A stretch of DNA of 14,020 bases from CAZLPW01 sp964561495 (GTDB taxonomy: Bacteria > Fidelibacterota > Marinisomatia > Marinisomatales > UBA1611). The notes under the pieces were generated by a model, which saw nothing but the letters and a program-made list of their open reading frames with translations, ran no database searches and was not told where the DNA came from. The DNA is taken from the NCBI GenBank assembly GCA_964561495.1, contig CAZLPW010000054.1, positions 1 to 14,020 on the forward strand, read 5' to 3'. This document shows, one piece after another, positions 1 through 6,513 of this stretch; position 1 is the stretch's first letter, and each line of letters starts with the position of its first letter. The translations under genes and the position numbers were made by a program.

Positions 1-64
1 AACCAAATATCATCCGAGCCATTCCCATAAGAAGAAGTTGTTCCAACAATGATATAACCCCCAT
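1..64 (-). pseudogene. Continuation of the lipoprotein repeat in a shifted frame
   Basis: After the stop at 65-67, the minus strand reads DGGYIIVGTTSSYGNGSDDIWL in another frame, up to the window edge. This closely matches the preceding repeat in the same protein (DDGYIVLGTTSSFGGG, then DDIWL). Adding one base to the run of six T at 70-75 (six A on the coding strand) joins the two frames as QKNIDGGYIIVG, aligning with QANDDGYIVLG. I therefore read this as the same gene, extending beyond the window, interrupted either by a homopolymer sequencing error or by a genuine frameshift. Confidence 0.7.
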
Positions 65-1531
65 CTATGTTTTTTGAATTAACGAGCCTCTGTCATCGGC
101 AATACCTCCAAATGTCCTGCTCCATTGTTCATGCCCATAAGAATCTGTTTTGATTAGCCAAATATCATCTAAACCACCTCCAAAAGAAGATGTTGTCCCC
201 AAAACAATATAACCATCATCATTAGCCTGAATGACTGAAGAACCTATGTCATCTCCATCGCCAACAAAAGTTTCTACAAACCAGTTGTGAGAATCTCCAA
301 TAATGATGCTACTAACCGAGAATAAGTCCCAAATATCTTCAACAACCAGCTGATAGTATCTATATTCTCCTTCTTCTATATTTACAGCAAATGTTGTATT
401 AGAACTTTCAGTAGTGAAATAGACTAGATTCTGATCAGTCATGTCCTCTGATAAAGATTCATATAGTCTGTATGATTTAAAATCCATATCGTAATTCTGT
501 GACCAATTAATAAAGAATGAACCATCTTCATATATTATGGGGTAAAGCTCTGGCTGTGAAGGGAGACTATCAATTAAGCTAGTTTGACCTAGACCAAGTG
601 AAATCTGATCTAGAGTGTCAGTGACTAATACCCAAAACCAATTTTCATTGGCTGGATAAAAACTACTAGTATCAATTCCCATAGTATACAAGGTGTCTGA
701 AATCTCTGTTACAATAGTAATAGTGTCTTTTTGCCCATGCTCATTATCAGAATATAAAAGCTTATAGCTTTTAAAATCTCCGTCTGGTGATTTCTGCCAC
801 TTTACTGTAACATCATTAAAATCATAAGTAACAGATTTAACATCAACAGGTATAGGAAACGGATCTGGAGTAGAATGGAACACTTCTCCCTTTGTCTCAA
901 AGTTAAAAGTATCTTTCACACTTACTCTATAATATTGATTAATCAGTGGATCCACTCCCTCTTCAAAATATGATGTAACCTTTGACCTTTCAAAAACATT
1001 TGGGATACTCTGTGCAAGAATATCGGTATCAAAAATCACGAGGAAAGAGTCCAACGTAGGCTCAAAAGTTTTTTCTAATTTATAGGAACTGAAGTCGCCA
1101 TCATATGATTGCTCCCATGTAATATTATAGCCTCCATTTTCCAATATAATTGATTCAATGTTTACAGCTTGTGGATTTGATCGAGTATTATCTACCATTA
1201 ATATTATAGGTCTACTATCCGAAATATTACCACTTGTATCATATGCTCTTATAATTATCGTATAGCTTCCATCTTCAATATTAATAGTGTTCCATTGAAA
1301 TGAATAAGGTTCGGAATTATCAGTGGCGCCGCTAGATTCACCATTAATCCATAGTTCTACTTTATCAACTCCCTGATTATCTGAGGACATGCAAGTAATT
1401 GTGATAATCTCATTCACAACAGCTCCAGCCTCTGGAGAGGTTATTATTACTGATGGGGAAATCCGGTCACTTTCTTGTTTATCCTCACACGAAAAATACA
1501 AAAAAAAGATTAGCAGGTAGAGTCTTTTCAT
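65..1531 (-). CDS. Secreted lipoprotein with Ig-like and FN3-like domains; 3' end lost to a probable frameshift
   Basis: The protein starts with a lipoprotein signal peptide: basic MKR, a hydrophobic stretch, and Cys15 in a YFSC lipobox, so it should be lipidated and surface or periplasm exposed. Residues about 26-116 look like a bacterial Ig-like domain (ITSPEAGAVV, then VELWING, then GSYTIIIRAYDTSGN). Three FN3-like units follow, each with a related motif: WEQSYDGDFSSYKL (139-152), WQKSPDGDFKSYKL (245-258) and WSQNYDMDFKSYRL (343-356). The C-terminal part (about 417-488) carries the secreted-repeat pattern TFVGDGDD, then DDGYIVLGTTSSFGGG, then DDIWLIKTD, and the next copy begins at 471. The apparent stop at 65-67 is probably not the true end, because the repeat continues in another frame to the window edge. 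The ATG at 1531 is the natural start and has no clear Shine-Dalgarno. The binding partner and function are unknown. Confidence 0.8.
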   Translation of the reverse strand: MKRLYLLIFFLYFSCEDKQESDRISPSVIITSPEAGAVVNEIITITCMSSDNQGVDKVELWINGESSGATDNSEPYSFQWNTINIEDGSYTIIIRAYDTSGNISDSRPIILMVDNTRSNPQAVNIESIILENGGYNITWEQSYDGDFSSYKLEKTFEPTLDSFLVIFDTDILAQSIPNVFERSKVTSYFEEGVDPLINQYYRVSVKDTFNFETKGEVFHSTPDPFPIPVDVKSVTYDFNDVTVKWQKSPDGDFKSYKLLYSDNEHGQKDTITIVTEISDTLYTMGIDTSSFYPANENWFWVLVTDTLDQISLGLGQTSLIDSLPSQPELYPIIYEDGSFFINWSQNYDMDFKSYRLYESLSEDMTDQNLVYFTTESSNTTFAVNIEEGEYRYYQLVVEDIWDLFSVSSIIIGDSHNWFVETFVGDGDDIGSSVIQANDDGYIVLGTTSSFGGGLDDIWLIKTDSYGHEQWSRTFGGIADDRGSLIQKT

Positions 1532-1697
1532 ATTTCACAAATTTACATATAATATAAAATTAATCTAATGTTATGATAATAAAATAGCCACAATAAATAA
1601 ATCAATATAAAATAGATAAATTCAAATGGTGCATTGTTGGAATTATAAAAAGTATATTATCCTTACCTATCTACTTTAAAATTATCAATTTTATTTT
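1532..1697. promoter_or_regulatory. Divergent intergenic region between two lipoprotein genes
   Basis: This 166-base, very AT-rich spacer lies between two divergently transcribed genes and must contain both promoters. I see no confident sigma-70 pair, no clear Shine-Dalgarno before either ATG, and no strong inverted repeat. Confidence 0.4.
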
Positions 1698-3098
1698 ATG
1701 AAAAACTACTTCTTCATTTTTTATTTAATTACTATCTCATGCTCTTCTAATAGTGGCTCTGATTCTTTTATTAATTTTTCTGGAAGCATCAAGAATACTA
1801 AGGAAAAAATTTTAAAGATAACTAACTATAATAGCACCCTAAAACAAGAACTGAAGATTAATGATTCTGGTGATTTCAGTGGTATGGTAAATATAGAATC
1901 AGATGGTTACTATTCTTTTCAAATTGGCAGATCATATACCAATGTAAGGTTTAAAAAAGGTTCAGATGTTAAACTAAGTCTAGATGCGGATTCATTTTTT
2001 ACTTCAATAGAATATTCTGGAGAATTAAAAAAAGTAAATAATTATAATGTTTCTAAGTCTAAGCTTAGATCCAGATTAGTGGGTGATTCTAAAGAATACT
2101 TTGTGGTTCCGCTCAATGATTTTTTAAAAAAAATTGAAAAAACAAGAGACTCATTATTCTATCTTCTTGATAAAACTGAGCTAGCACCGAAAGATAAAAT
2201 TTTAGAGAGAAAAATAATTAAATATGAATATTTGCAGAGCTACAACAACTACAAAAAGTTTTATACTTACCATAAAAACACAGATCCAATATTACCTGAC
2301 GATTATTATGAACCCATAATAAATATGGATACTGATGATGATGAAATATTCAAATATTCACGCCCTTATAGAAATCTAATCATTGAGAATTATAGAATAA
2401 CTTCTAAAATATTTTTAAAAAACAATCCAAAACTGGGGATAATTGATTTTGTAGAAGAAAAAATCAAAACCATAAACAGCACCGATATAAAGGATCAGTT
2501 CTCCAGTATGTTGATAAGACAGATGAATGAAAATAATATTAATATAGAAAAAGATTATCTAAGAATTATAAAAATATTAAAAGCAGATCGATTAAAAAAT
2601 AAACTAACGATGAGGTACAACTCAGCTAAAATATCTAAAGAAGGTGCGACTTCAGTCGAATTTGCATATGAGAATTTTAATGGAGACACGACATCATTAG
2701 AGAGCCTCAAAGGTAAATTATTATATATTGATGTATGGGCCACCTGGTGTGGACCATGCATAAAAGAGATGCCATACTTAAGAACATTAGTTGGAGACTA
2801 CATAGGAAAAAAAATCGAATTTGTAAGTATATCTATCGATTCTAAAAATGATTACGAGAAATGGCGTAAAATGGTGATTGAAAAAAATATTGGTGGGATA
2901 CAACTTTATAATAGTGACGGTTTAGAGTCTGAATTTATGAAAGCATTTAGCGTTAGCATTATCCCTCGCTTTATGATGATTGACAATAATGGTAATATTA
3001 TAACTGGGAATGCACCTCGACCATCATCTTCAAACGTAAGGGATTATATCAATAGATATTTAGAAAAAAATACAATAAAAAGATTTAACAATAGTTAA
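1698..3098 (+). CDS. TlpA/ResA-like thioredoxin-fold lipoprotein
   Basis: This is probably an extracytoplasmic thiol-disulfide oxidoreductase of the TlpA/ResA/AhpC-TSA type. The signal peptide ends in a TISC lipobox with Cys15, predicting a lipid-anchored protein. Residues about 24-115 form a beta-rich region like the N-terminal domain common in Bacteroidota TlpA proteins (SGSIKNTKEKILKI, then VRFKKGSDVKLSLDAD). A charged, probably helical linker follows. The C-terminal domain carries DVWATWCGPCIKEMPYL with the redox pair Cys351 and Cys354, and the cis-proline loop VSIIPRFMMID with Pro423. The ATG at 1698 gives a complete signal peptide. The gene ends with tandem TAA TAA, and the next gene begins 18 bases later in the same frame, so the two are probably co-transcribed. 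The substrate (apocytochrome, misoxidised protein or other) cannot be told from the sequence. Confidence 0.88.
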   Translation: MKNYFFIFYLITISCSSNSGSDSFINFSGSIKNTKEKILKITNYNSTLKQELKINDSGDFSGMVNIESDGYYSFQIGRSYTNVRFKKGSDVKLSLDADSFFTSIEYSGELKKVNNYNVSKSKLRSRLVGDSKEYFVVPLNDFLKKIEKTRDSLFYLLDKTELAPKDKILERKIIKYEYLQSYNNYKKFYTYHKNTDPILPDDYYEPIINMDTDDDEIFKYSRPYRNLIIENYRITSKIFLKNNPKLGIIDFVEEKIKTINSTDIKDQFSSMLIRQMNENNINIEKDYLRIIKILKADRLKNKLTMRYNSAKISKEGATSVEFAYENFNGDTTSLESLKGKLLYIDVWATWCGPCIKEMPYLRTLVGDYIGKKIEFVSISIDSKNDYEKWRKMVIEKNIGGIQLYNSDGLESEFMKAFSVSIIPRFMMIDNNGNIITGNAPRPSSSNVRDYINRYLEKNTIKRFNNS

Positions 3099-3116
3099 TA
3101 AATAATTATTAATATT

Positions 3117-3743
3117 TTGCGGAAAAACATATTCCAAATTTTTAATGAAAAATCAAGATTAATAATAATTGCAATTATTATAATTAGTTTTCTTTTGCTA
3201 TTATACAAAAATTTTTTTGATGTAAGCTCTGGCTCTAGTCTACAAAATATATCGTACAGATGGTTATTCCCATTATCGATTATACTCACTTTTTTCCTGT
3301 GCTTATTTCTAGACCAACAAAGAAGAATCTTATTTTTAATATACTTTTTTACAACTGTTATTGCATTATATAGTGTAGAAATTATTCTAATGAACAGGAC
3401 CCCAAGTGATATACATTATAGTTTTGCAAAAAAACATAATCTGAAGTATGATTCAAGATCCGCAGAAACTGTACTCAAAGATATGGCCGTTAATGGTATT
3501 GAAGGTTTCCCTTTTTCAAATGGATTATATTTTGAGAAAGATAACATCCAATCTTTATCAGGTGTTTCTGGTAGTAATATTATCCATTGCAATGAAACTG
3601 GTGAATGGGTTATTTATAATAGTGATGAGTTTGGATTTAATAATCCATTTGGGTCTTTTGATATTAAAAATATTCAAATTGTAGCAATTGGAGATTCATT
3701 TACAAATGGATACTGTTTATCTAACAACCTGGATTTTTTGTAG
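3117..3743 (+). CDS. Membrane-anchored SGNH/GDSL hydrolase, 5' part (gene split by a scaffold join)
   Basis: The N-terminal half has three hydrophobic segments (about 14-30, 49-66 and 70-92), then an extracytoplasmic part with CNETGEWVIYNSDEFGFNNP (158-177) and the SGNH block I motif VAIGDSFTNG with nucleophile Ser194. Such proteins are typically esterases or acyltransferase-like hydrolases acting on cell-surface polysaccharide or lipid. The start is TTG at 3117: it is in frame, gives a basic N-terminus before the first helix, and the nearest stops upstream are the TAA TAA of the TlpA-like gene. No Shine-Dalgarno is visible. True coding ends at about 3737. The last codon (3738-3740) and the TAG at 3741-3743 belong to a foreign-looking contig end. 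The real protein continues from 3922 and totals about 447 residues. Confidence 0.8.
   Translation: MRKNIFQIFNEKSRLIIIAIIIISFLLLLYKNFFDVSSGSSLQNISYRWLFPLSIILTFFLCLFLDQQRRILFLIYFFTTVIALYSVEIILMNRTPSDIHYSFAKKHNLKYDSRSAETVLKDMAVNGIEGFPFSNGLYFEKDNIQSLSGVSGSNIIHCNETGEWVIYNSDEFGFNNPFGSFDIKNIQIVAIGDSFTNGYCLSNNLDFL
3679..3737. repeat. 59-bp direct duplication flanking scaffold gap, copy 1
   Basis: It is identical to 3863-3921 except for C3725 versus T3909, which is a synonymous change (AAC/AAT). It carries the SGNH nucleophile motif in both copies. The near-identity and the adjacent N run indicate overlapping contig ends that were scaffolded without being merged. Confidence 0.9.
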
Positions 3744-3852
3744 TACCATCAGGCATTATTGTTTTCCTTGCTAAGCGTAAAAGAAATCTATTAAGCATAA
3801 TACTAATTTGAACTTAACTTAAAAAATACAATTATGCCACTTTGAAATCCAC
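3738..3852. other. Orphan contig tail not belonging to the SGNH gene
   Basis: This 115-base stretch replaces the expected continuation of the SGNH gene after copy 1 of the duplication. In another frame it reads VVPSGIIVFLAKRKRNLLSIILI and stops at TGA 3809-3811, which looks like the hydrophobic, basic C-terminus of an unrelated membrane protein. The most likely explanation is a chimeric contig end or a strain variant, not local sequence. Confidence 0.6.
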
Positions 3853-3862
3853 NNNNNNNNNN
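3853..3862. other. Assembly gap (10 N)
   Basis: This is a run of ten Ns inside the SGNH hydrolase gene. Sequence on both sides overlaps by 59 bp, so the true gap is negative and the Ns are a placeholder. Confidence 0.97.
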
Positions 3863-3921
3863 TTGTAGCAATTGGAGATTCATTTACAAATGGATACTGT
3901 TTATCTAATAACCTGGATTTT
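3863..3921. repeat. 59-bp direct duplication flanking scaffold gap, copy 2
   Basis: This is the second copy of 3679-3737, starting immediately after the Ns. The reading frame continues correctly only from this copy. Confidence 0.9.
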
Positions 3922-4644
3922 ATTTCTTTAATTAGAAATGAATATCCGAAGACCATCAATTTAGGCATGACCGCGACTGGACCCTTACGTCAGTTAGCAA
4001 TTTTAAAAGAATATGCAATATTTCTTAAACCAAATGTACTTTTATGGGTTTTCTTTGAAGGTAACGATTTAAAAGAGTTAATAAATGAAAATCAAAATTT
4101 ATTATTAAAACAATATTTAGGATCAGGGTTTAGCCAAAATCTAATGAAAAAACAATCGCAGATTGATAATCTATTAAAGGAATATTTTTTAGATCATAAA
4201 ATAAAAAAAAGACAGCCAGATAGTAATTTTAGTATTGATAAATTTATTTTTTTAGATGCTCTTAGAACTAATCTTGGTTTGTACAAAGAGGTATCTCAAA
4301 CTAATAATATTGATCTAAAACTTTTAGAAACAATTTTAATCCAAGCAAAAAATATTACTAATGATTGGGAAGGAAAGATGATTTTTGTATACATCCCCTC
4401 TATTGAAAGATACATGGGATTTAGAGAACGCAACAGGATCAATAAAAACAGAGGCGAAATCCTTGAAATATTAAAGAAAATTGACGTCCCATTGATTGAT
4501 ATCCATGAATCTATTTCATCTAGTAAAGATCCACTATCTTTTTATAATTCTAGGATCGGTTATCACTTTAATGAAACAGGAAATAAGCTATTATCAGAGG
4601 TGGTTCTAGATTCATTATCTTCTTTAAAAATTTTATATGACTAA
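3863..4644 (+). CDS. SGNH/GDSL hydrolase, 3' part (continuation of the gene starting at 3117)
   Basis: This segment re-reads the SGNH block I (VAIGDSFTNGYCLSNNLDF, 3865-3921) and continues without interruption as ISLIRNEYPKTINLGMTATG into the rest of the enzyme. WVFFEGNDL (GND codons 4060-4068) fits the SGNH Gly/Asn blocks. The C-terminal GYHFNETGNKL, with His at 4564-4566, fits block V. The Asp that usually lies two or three residues before this His is not obvious (SRIGYH). An ATG at 3967 could be mistaken for a start, but it lies inside the fold downstream of the nucleophile, so a protein starting there would lack the catalytic Ser. Acyl esterase or acetyltransferase activity on an envelope glycan is inference from the family. 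Confidence 0.78.
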
Positions 4645-4661
4645 ATTATTTCAATAATATC

Positions 4662-4678
4662 TTTCTAATAATTAGAAA
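4662..4678. terminator. AT-rich 17-bp palindrome between convergent genes; weak terminator candidate
   Basis: TTTCTAAT-A-ATTAGAAA is a perfect palindrome, placed 17 bases after the SGNH stop and just past the end of the minus-strand small ORF. It can fold as a 7-bp stem with a 3-base loop, but it is weak and lacks a long T run. It might instead be a protein-binding site. Confidence 0.3.
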
Positions 4679-4682
4679 AATA

Positions 4683-4829
4683 TTATTTTTCATTGATATT
4701 ACTTTGAATTGAAAAAGTAAATAGGACAAAAAGTACAGGAATTGGGAATAGTCCTAAATGTATAATCACTTTTTCTATAAAAGTCCGTTTTCTTAGCCAA
4801 TTTTTTAATTTTAGGATTTTCAGTCTCAT
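4683..4829 (-). CDS. Possible small single-pass membrane protein (48 aa)
   Basis: An ATG at 4829 opens a 48-codon frame ending in TAA at 4683-4685. The product has a strongly basic N-terminus (MRLKILKLKNWLRKR, Lys/Arg-rich), an amphipathic stretch, one clear hydrophobic segment (about residues 22-41, including LGLFPIPVLFVLFTFSIQ) and a short polar tail. That is a typical inside-positive topology. It lies 38 bases downstream of the tyrosine phosphatase gene on the same strand, so co-transcription is plausible. No Shine-Dalgarno is visible and I recognise no family. AT-rich DNA readily produces hydrophobic chance frames, so confidence is moderate. Confidence 0.45.
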   Translation of the reverse strand: MRLKILKLKNWLRKRTFIEKVIIHLGLFPIPVLFVLFTFSIQSNINEK

Positions 4830-4867
4830 TTAACCAGATCTAACTTTCAGAAAAATAAAACGATATT

Positions 4868-5307
4868 TCATTTAATAATATCCAAAAATAGTTTATTTAC
4901 TTTTTCATAACAAATTGGAAGAGAGACCCTGCTGTCTTCATCTGGTATATCTACGATATTCCAGTAATCAACATCACGTCCTTTTAAATTTGGATTATCA
5001 AGGACCATTGGTTTATGCTCTGACTCATCCATGCATATAATTCTATCATATTCATCAAGATCTAGATTATCAATGTGTGTAGAGGCTTCATTTTTTCTAA
5101 GTGGTTTAATGTTATAGCGTTCAAGTTGTTCTAGAGCAGGATAATAAATTTTTCTAGTGGTAAACTCTCCTACCCTCNNNNNNNNNNCAGTCCAGCTGAA
5201 AAAGCACTCATAGATAAGCCGCTATCAATAGCCAGAGAATTAAAAACTTCTTCTGCAAACCTACTTCTGAATATGTTAGCAGTACAAACGAATAATATTT
5301 TTTTCAT
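4868..5307 (-). CDS. Low-molecular-weight protein tyrosine phosphatase, interrupted by a scaffold gap
   Basis: Starting from the ATG at 5307, the minus strand reads 40 residues, MKKILFVCTANIFRSRFAEE onward to FSAGL. This contains the LMW-PTP P-loop C-x5-R-S (Cys8, Arg14, Ser15), which forms the phosphocysteine intermediate. Ten Ns (5178-5187) follow. The frame then resumes as RVGEFTTRKIYYPALEQLE and continues to TGA at 4868-4870. The later part holds YDRIICMDESE, a typical LMW-PTP core strand, and DIPDEDS, where the Asp at 4940-4942 probably acts as general acid, although the usual DP(Y/W) is DE here. The 142 visible residues are close to the usual family length of about 150, so few residues are missing. 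Ten Ns would shift the frame, so their number is a placeholder. Relatives include Wzb-type phosphatases and ArsC-like reductases. The P-loop supports a phosphatase, but the substrate is unknown. Confidence 0.82.
5178..5187. other. Assembly gap (10 N)
   Basis: This is a run of ten Ns inside the phosphatase gene. No overlap between the flanks is visible, unlike the gap at 3853. Frame continuity requires a true length of 2, 5, 8, 11 or a similar number of bases. Confidence 0.97.
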
Positions 5308-5318
5308 AATTATAAATT

Positions 5319-5432
5319 TTAATAGATTAGATTGAATAAATGCTGCTCACTCATGTACTGGTCTTCTAGCACAGGATTTTCAAATTTACAAGTGTATCGG
5401 TCTATTCGGGGTAATTCAGCAGAATTGTTCAT
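5319..5432 (-). CDS. Possible 37-residue ORF or gene remnant upstream of the phosphatase
   Basis: The ATG at 5432 opens a 37-codon frame, MNNSAELPRIDRYTCKFENP, then VLEDQYMSEQHLFNLIY, ending in TAA at 5319-5321, 11 bases before the phosphatase ATG. The composition is protein-like (mixed charged and aromatic residues, not the Lys/Ile/Asn bias of chance frames), and KFENPVLEDQY resembles the start of a longer protein. I do not recognise a family. It may be a leader peptide, a small gene or the decayed 5' end of a larger one. Confidence 0.3.
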   Translation of the reverse strand: MNNSAELPRIDRYTCKFENPVLEDQYMSEQHLFNLIY

Positions 5433-5518
5433 ATTTTATAAGAGATATATATTTAATTATTATAATAATTTAGCAATGAATATAATTTTAAAAGATTAAC
5501 AATTTAACAGATTATTAA

Positions 5519-6415
5519 TTGCTAAATATCTTCTACCACCCACTATACACTTATGGTATTGATAAAACTTCACGTTTTCCGAGAGATAGGTATAAACTAA
5601 CAAAGGAAGCCTTAAAAAATCAAAACAGCATAATAAAATTCCAAGAACCCCAACTTATCGATAATGAAGATATTTATATTGTACACGAAAAATCATATGT
5701 TGATTCTTTTTTTAAAGGAAATTTAAATGAAAAAGAAAAAAGAAGAATTGGGCTACAACCATGGAATGAACATATAATTGAGAGGACTAGATATATAATG
5801 GGTGGTAGTGTTGGAGCAATGAGGTTAGCTATTAAAAATAATGGTATCGCCGCAAATATGGCTGGCGGGACTCACCATGCTCATTACTCATTTGGCTCAG
5901 GCTATTGTATCTTCAATGATCTGGCTATATGTGCTATCAAAGCTCAGAATAATTATGAAAGTATAAACAATGTATTAATTATTGATTTAGATGTTCATCA
6001 GGGAGATGGGACAGCATCAATTTTTTCTAATAATGATAGCGTTTTCACTTTTTCAATGCATTGTGATACAAATTTTCCACTAAAAAAGGCTTCAAGTGAT
6101 TTAGACATTCCACTAGCCAAGGGCACTGGTGATAATGATTATCTGAAAATATTATATGAAAATCTAAAAATTCTGGAAAAAATAAGTGCAGATATAATTT
6201 TTTTTCAGGCAGGAGTAGACACCCATATAAAAGATCATTTAGGACACCTATCAATCTCTAGAGAAGGATTAAAACAAAGAAATGATTTAGTATTAGCATT
6301 TGCAAGAAAACGGAATCTACCTGTCGTCGTTTTTATGGGAGGCGGTTATTCAAGTCCTATAGATTATTCCGTAGACTCGTTTGTTGATTTATTTATTCAG
6401 TGCGCTGAATACTAA
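5519..6415 (+). CDS. Histone-deacetylase-superfamily amidohydrolase
   Basis: This is a zinc-dependent deacetylase of the arginase/HDAC fold (AcuC, acetylpolyamine amidohydrolase and HDAC relatives), about 298 residues and a single domain. Visible active-site parts are GGTHHA with the His119-His120 dyad, GYCIFND (128-134), the zinc ligands in DLDVHQGDGT (Asp158, His160), QAGVDTH with Asp234, and GGGY with Tyr277. All key residues are present, so it should be catalytically competent. FPRDRYKLTKEAL near the N-terminus is typical of bacterial class IV-like members. The start is TTG at 5519: the codon before it is an in-frame TAA, the first beta strand (LNIFYHPLY) begins at once, and the next Met is at residue 94, too far inside. 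No Shine-Dalgarno is seen. The substrate could be an acetylated protein, polyamine or other N-acetyl compound; the sequence does not decide. Confidence 0.9.
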   Translation: MLNIFYHPLYTYGIDKTSRFPRDRYKLTKEALKNQNSIIKFQEPQLIDNEDIYIVHEKSYVDSFFKGNLNEKEKRRIGLQPWNEHIIERTRYIMGGSVGAMRLAIKNNGIAANMAGGTHHAHYSFGSGYCIFNDLAICAIKAQNNYESINNVLIIDLDVHQGDGTASIFSNNDSVFTFSMHCDTNFPLKKASSDLDIPLAKGTGDNDYLKILYENLKILEKISADIIFFQAGVDTHIKDHLGHLSISREGLKQRNDLVLAFARKRNLPVVVFMGGGYSSPIDYSVDSFVDLFIQCAEY

Positions 6416-6478
6416 AATCCACAAAAATATTTTCTAAACTCTTCAAAAATATCACAATATTTCTTGTTAAAGTTTTTC

Positions 6479-6507
6479 TTGACTTATATTAAATAAACCA
6501 ATACTTT
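6479..6507 (+). promoter_or_regulatory. Candidate promoter of the intergenic small RNA
   Basis: TTGACT (6479-6484) is a 5/6 match to the sigma-70 -35 box. TACTTT lies 17 bases further on (6502-6507) and keeps the three most important -10 positions (T, A and final T). It would place the RNA 5' end near 6514. Confidence 0.4.
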
Positions 6508-6513
6508 AACCAC

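Noticed and set aside
2555..2761. Minus-strand open frame inside the TlpA-like gene
   Set aside because: It is antisense to a well-supported thioredoxin domain, including the WCGPC codons, and its product has no recognisable features.
3679..3921. Insertion element with target-site duplication in the SGNH gene
   Set aside because: The duplication is 59 bp, far longer than usual target duplications, it has a sequence difference, there are no terminal inverted repeats or transposase, and a run of Ns sits at its edge. An assembly join explains it better.
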